Positions 4,807-6,851 of a stretch of DNA of 6,851 nt are shown here, piece by piece (positions within the stretch are counted from its first letter, which is position 1; each line of letters begins with the position of its first letter). A program made the position numbers and the translations under genes. Location: assembly GCA_902806365.1 (NCBI GenBank), contig CADCWJ010000062.1, forward strand, positions 1-6,851, in the 5' to 3' direction. The DNA is from an uncultured Thermomicrobiales bacterium (GTDB lineage Bacteria > Chloroflexota > Chloroflexia > Thermomicrobiales > UBA6265). The notes below the pieces were generated by a model, which was given only the letters and a program-made list of their open reading frames with translations, made no database searches and was not told the origin of the DNA.

Positions 4807-6437
4807 CGCCACGGCGAGGGCAGCGTGACGAGCGGCTGGCGGTGCTGGAAAACGTGACGTTTCGATATCCCGGAGCTCCCGAACCCGCGCTTCGGGACGC
4901 GTCGTGGACGGTTCCGGGCGGCGCCTTCGTGCTCGTCGCCGGCCGGTCGGCGTCAGGCAAATCGACGCTGTTGCGCTGTCTCAACGGTCTCGTCCCTCAC
5001 TTCTCCGGCGGCACATTTGGCGGGACAAGCGTCGTCGCCGGGACCGATACGCGATTCGCCAGCCCGCGCGACCTCAGTGTTCATGTTGGGTTCGTGTTCC
5101 AGGATCCAGAGGCTCAGCTCGTCACCAGCCGTGTCGCCGATGAAATAGCGTTCGGACTGGAACACCATGGCGTCGCACGAACCACGATGCGCAAACGGGT
5201 CGAGGAGACGCTCGATCTGCTCGGTATTGCCCACCTTCGGGACCGCCGTCCCCAGCACCTATCCGGCGGCGAGCGGCAGCGTGTCGCGATCGCCGCCGCG
5301 TTGGCGATGCACCCGCGGCTGCTCGTGCTCGACGAGCCAACCAGTCAGCTTGATCCGCTCGCCGCCGAGGACGTGCTTGCGGCGCTGACACGTCTCAACG
5401 AGGACCTCGGGTTGACCGTCGTCGTCGCGGAGCACCGCCTGGAACGCTTGCTGGCAAGAGCCGACCGCGTGCTGACGTTGGCCGGAGCGGATGGCGTGTG
5501 GCGGGAAGGGACACCCCGGCAGATTGCCGCCGTGCTCGATCCAGTCGCGTTGCCGCCGGTGACGCAAGTGGGCAGGCGGATCGGTCACGACCCACTTCCG
5601 CTCACGGTCAAGGAGGGACGCGCACTCGCAGTGGCGGTGTCCTTGCCGGATGCGCCTCGCCGGGCGCCCGTCCCGGCGACGGGGGACATCGCGATTGCCG
5701 CCAAAGGGGTCACCGTTCGCCGGAGCGAGCGGGTCGTGCTCCAGGATGTCTCGCTCGATATTCATTTTGGCGAGTTCGTGGCCCTGATTGGCCGCAATGG
5801 CGGTGGCAAGACGACCCTGCTCCGGGCCCTGATGGGGTTGGAAGGCGTGAGCCGCGGCAAGGTCACAGTCGGTGGAGTCGATGCTCACCTGGGCGACCGT
5901 GACGCCATCGGCCGTCAGATCGGCTATCTCCCCCAGCAGGCAGGCTCGCTCTTCTTCAAGGAGCGCCTGATCGACGAGTTGCGGTTCACGATCCGGGCGC
6001 GGAAGGGGATCGATGACACCGCCAGCATGATTCAACGCTTCGATCTCGGTGACCTGGTGGATCGCCATCCGCTGGACCTGAGCGGTGGCGAGCGGGAGCG
6101 CGCCGCGCTTGCCGCCGCAATGGCTGGTGGGCCGCGCATCCTGCTGCTCGACGAGCCGACGCGCGGGATGGATGCCTGGAGCAAGGCAGGACTCGGACAA
6201 CTGCTGCGGGAACTTCAGGAGGAGGGAGTAGCGATCGTGATGGCCACGCACGACATGGAACTCGTCGCGCGCGTCGCCTCACGGGTGGTCATGCTCGGCG
6301 ACCGCGAGATCATCGGCGACGGTACTCCCAACGAGGTCCTGCCCGGCTCGCTCACGTTTACGACGCAGATCAACAAGATCTTCGGCGGACGATGGCTTAC
6401 CGTCGACGAGGTCGCACCGGACCGCGCCCGCGGCTGA
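4803..6437 (+). CDS. Fused two-domain ECF transporter ATPase (EcfA-EcfA')
   Basis: A 544-residue protein with two complete ABC ATPase domains. Domain 1 (about 12-235) has an aromatic A-loop residue at Tyr22, Walker A GRSASGKST 47-55, Q-loop Gln100, signature LSGGE 153-157, Walker B with catalytic Glu178 and the switch His211. Domain 2 (about 298-515) has Walker A GRNGGGKTT 330-338, Q-loop Gln378, signature LSGGE 426-430, Walker B with Glu451 and His483. Both sites look catalytically competent. Domain 2 lacks an obvious A-loop aromatic (RR at 306-307 instead). A 50-60 residue linker joins them. In ECF systems two such ATPases power transport by moving EcfT; here they are one chain. The start is GTG at 4803, with an in-frame stop at 4788-4790 just upstream and the ABC fold starting within 12 residues; only a weak GGATGA precedes it, so coupling to the preceding ORF is likely. 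The closest families are CbiO/EcfA-type ATPases of vitamin and metal uptake. Confidence 0.93.
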   Translation: MTPRRGQRDERLAVLENVTFRYPGAPEPALRDASWTVPGGAFVLVAGRSASGKSTLLRCLNGLVPHFSGGTFGGTSVVAGTDTRFASPRDLSVHVGFVFQDPEAQLVTSRVADEIAFGLEHHGVARTTMRKRVEETLDLLGIAHLRDRRPQHLSGGERQRVAIAAALAMHPRLLVLDEPTSQLDPLAAEDVLAALTRLNEDLGLTVVVAEHRLERLLARADRVLTLAGADGVWREGTPRQIAAVLDPVALPPVTQVGRRIGHDPLPLTVKEGRALAVAVSLPDAPRRAPVPATGDIAIAAKGVTVRRSERVVLQDVSLDIHFGEFVALIGRNGGGKTTLLRALMGLEGVSRGKVTVGGVDAHLGDRDAIGRQIGYLPQQAGSLFFKERLIDELRFTIRARKGIDDTASMIQRFDLGDLVDRHPLDLSGGERERAALAAAMAGGPRILLLDEPTRGMDAWSKAGLGQLLRELQEEGVAIVMATHDMELVARVASRVVMLGDREIIGDGTPNEVLPGSLTFTTQINKIFGGRWLTVDEVAPDRARG

Positions 6438-6851
6438 CCATCCGGGCGCCGGTAGCTCCGTTTGTCGCAGGTGTCGCGCCGGGACCAATGCCGGCCGGGA
6501 GATACGTATTCTGGTCTTTCTCGGGGAAGCCGCCAGGATGGTACCGGTTGTTCGGATCCCAGAGCATCCAACCGGACGTCCCAACCTTTTCCGCCGCCTC
6601 GATCTGCGCGCGGACCTCGGCATCGCCGTACGGTTTCAAGTCAAAGTAGTCGAAATCCTGCAGCCAGGGGCGGATCTGTCGCGCCGTGCCGTCGAGCTTT
6701 CGCTTTCCAGCTCGCATGCTGATGTCGATCGTCTCGTACGGGAAGTCGTTCGGGTGCCCATCGACAGCGAGCGAGCCGTTCGGAAAATGCGATGGGTAGA
6801 CCATGGGACTCAGGTAGTCGACATAGTCTGCCAACTGGATGAAGTTCTGGC
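6397..6851 (-). CDS. DUF4015 putative glycoside hydrolase-like protein, 3' part
   Basis: About 150 C-terminal residues are visible; the reading frame runs off the right edge without a stop, so the start lies outside the window. The TTG at 6834 is an internal leucine rather than a start, since the frame and its similarity continue upstream of it. The segment shows the end of a TIM-barrel-like DUF4015 domain: DYVDYLSPMVYPSHF, then PYETID, a RPWLQDFDYFDLKPYG stretch, VRAQIEAAEKVGTSGWMLWDPNNRY, and a short proline/arginine-rich tail. DUF4015 proteins are predicted sugar hydrolases related to GH13-type barrels; the substrate is unknown and catalytic residues cannot be judged from this fragment. 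The gene converges with the ATPase gene, and their ends overlap by 41 bases (6397-6437), so it is a separate transcription unit and probably unrelated to B12 uptake. Confidence 0.82.
   Translation of the reverse strand, partial: QNFIQLADYVDYLSPMVYPSHFPNGSLAVDGHPNDFPYETIDISMRAGKRKLDGTARQIRPWLQDFDYFDLKPYGDAEVRAQIEAAEKVGTSGWMLWDPNNRYHPGGFPEKDQNTYLPAGIGPGATPATNGATGARMVSRGRGPVRPRRR

Noticed and set aside
3581..6437. Classical cobalt transporter CbiMNQO
   Set aside because: Only CbiQ- and CbiO-like parts are present; no CbiM- or CbiN-like protein is seen, and the two secreted proteins are not part of that system. Cobalt as substrate is still not excluded.

Overview
The window is GC-rich (GC-rich third codon positions throughout) and reads as a chromosomal segment of a bacterium. 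The best guess is a Chloroflexota of the Thermomicrobia/Sphaerobacter kind. This rests on high GC, a DUF4015-type glycoside hydrolase-like protein, secreted proteins without an outer-membrane export context, and a fused two-ATPase ECF transporter. The phylum assignment is inference, not something the sequence proves.

Layout. Bases 1-101 hold no gene I can name, only a GC-rich hairpin. Bases 102-1317 (minus strand) carry a two-gene membrane operon: a TauE/SafE-family anion permease followed by its common partner, a three-helix DUF1634 protein. Bases 1318-1894 are a long intergenic region. It contains a cobalamin (B12) riboswitch on the plus strand (about 1521-1681), an expression platform with a candidate antiterminator (1765-1778), an intrinsic terminator (1804-1828), and a strong ribosome binding site. 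Bases 1895-6437 are one tightly packed plus-strand operon under that riboswitch. Bases 6397-6851 (minus strand) are the 3' part of a DUF4015-like gene that converges on, and overlaps, the end of the operon.

The operon is the interesting part. Gene 1 encodes a secreted alpha/alpha-barrel protein (prenyltransferase/squalene-oxidase-type repeats, terpenoid-cyclase fold family). Gene 2 encodes a secreted, C-terminally membrane-anchored protein. Its middle resembles the DUF4430 / transcobalamin C-terminal beta domain (a WQYL segment and a terminal DGDIDGWAW segment). Gene 3 is an ECF transporter T subunit with both coupling motifs and an unusually long C-terminal membrane region. A 55-codon ORF may sit between genes 3 and 4. 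Gene 4 is a fused double ATPase (EcfA-EcfA').

Animal intrinsic factor, transcobalamin and haptocorrin are built from exactly these two parts, an alpha6/alpha6 barrel plus a small beta domain, and bind B12 between them. Here the two parts are encoded as separate adjacent genes, switched by B12 and coupled to an ABC/ECF energising module, with no recognisable S component. My main proposal is that this is a B12 (or corrinoid) uptake system with a split, transcobalamin-like extracellular capture complex. The riboswitch, barrel, beta-like protein, EcfT and EcfA calls come from motifs visible in the sequence. The assembly into a capture system is inference.
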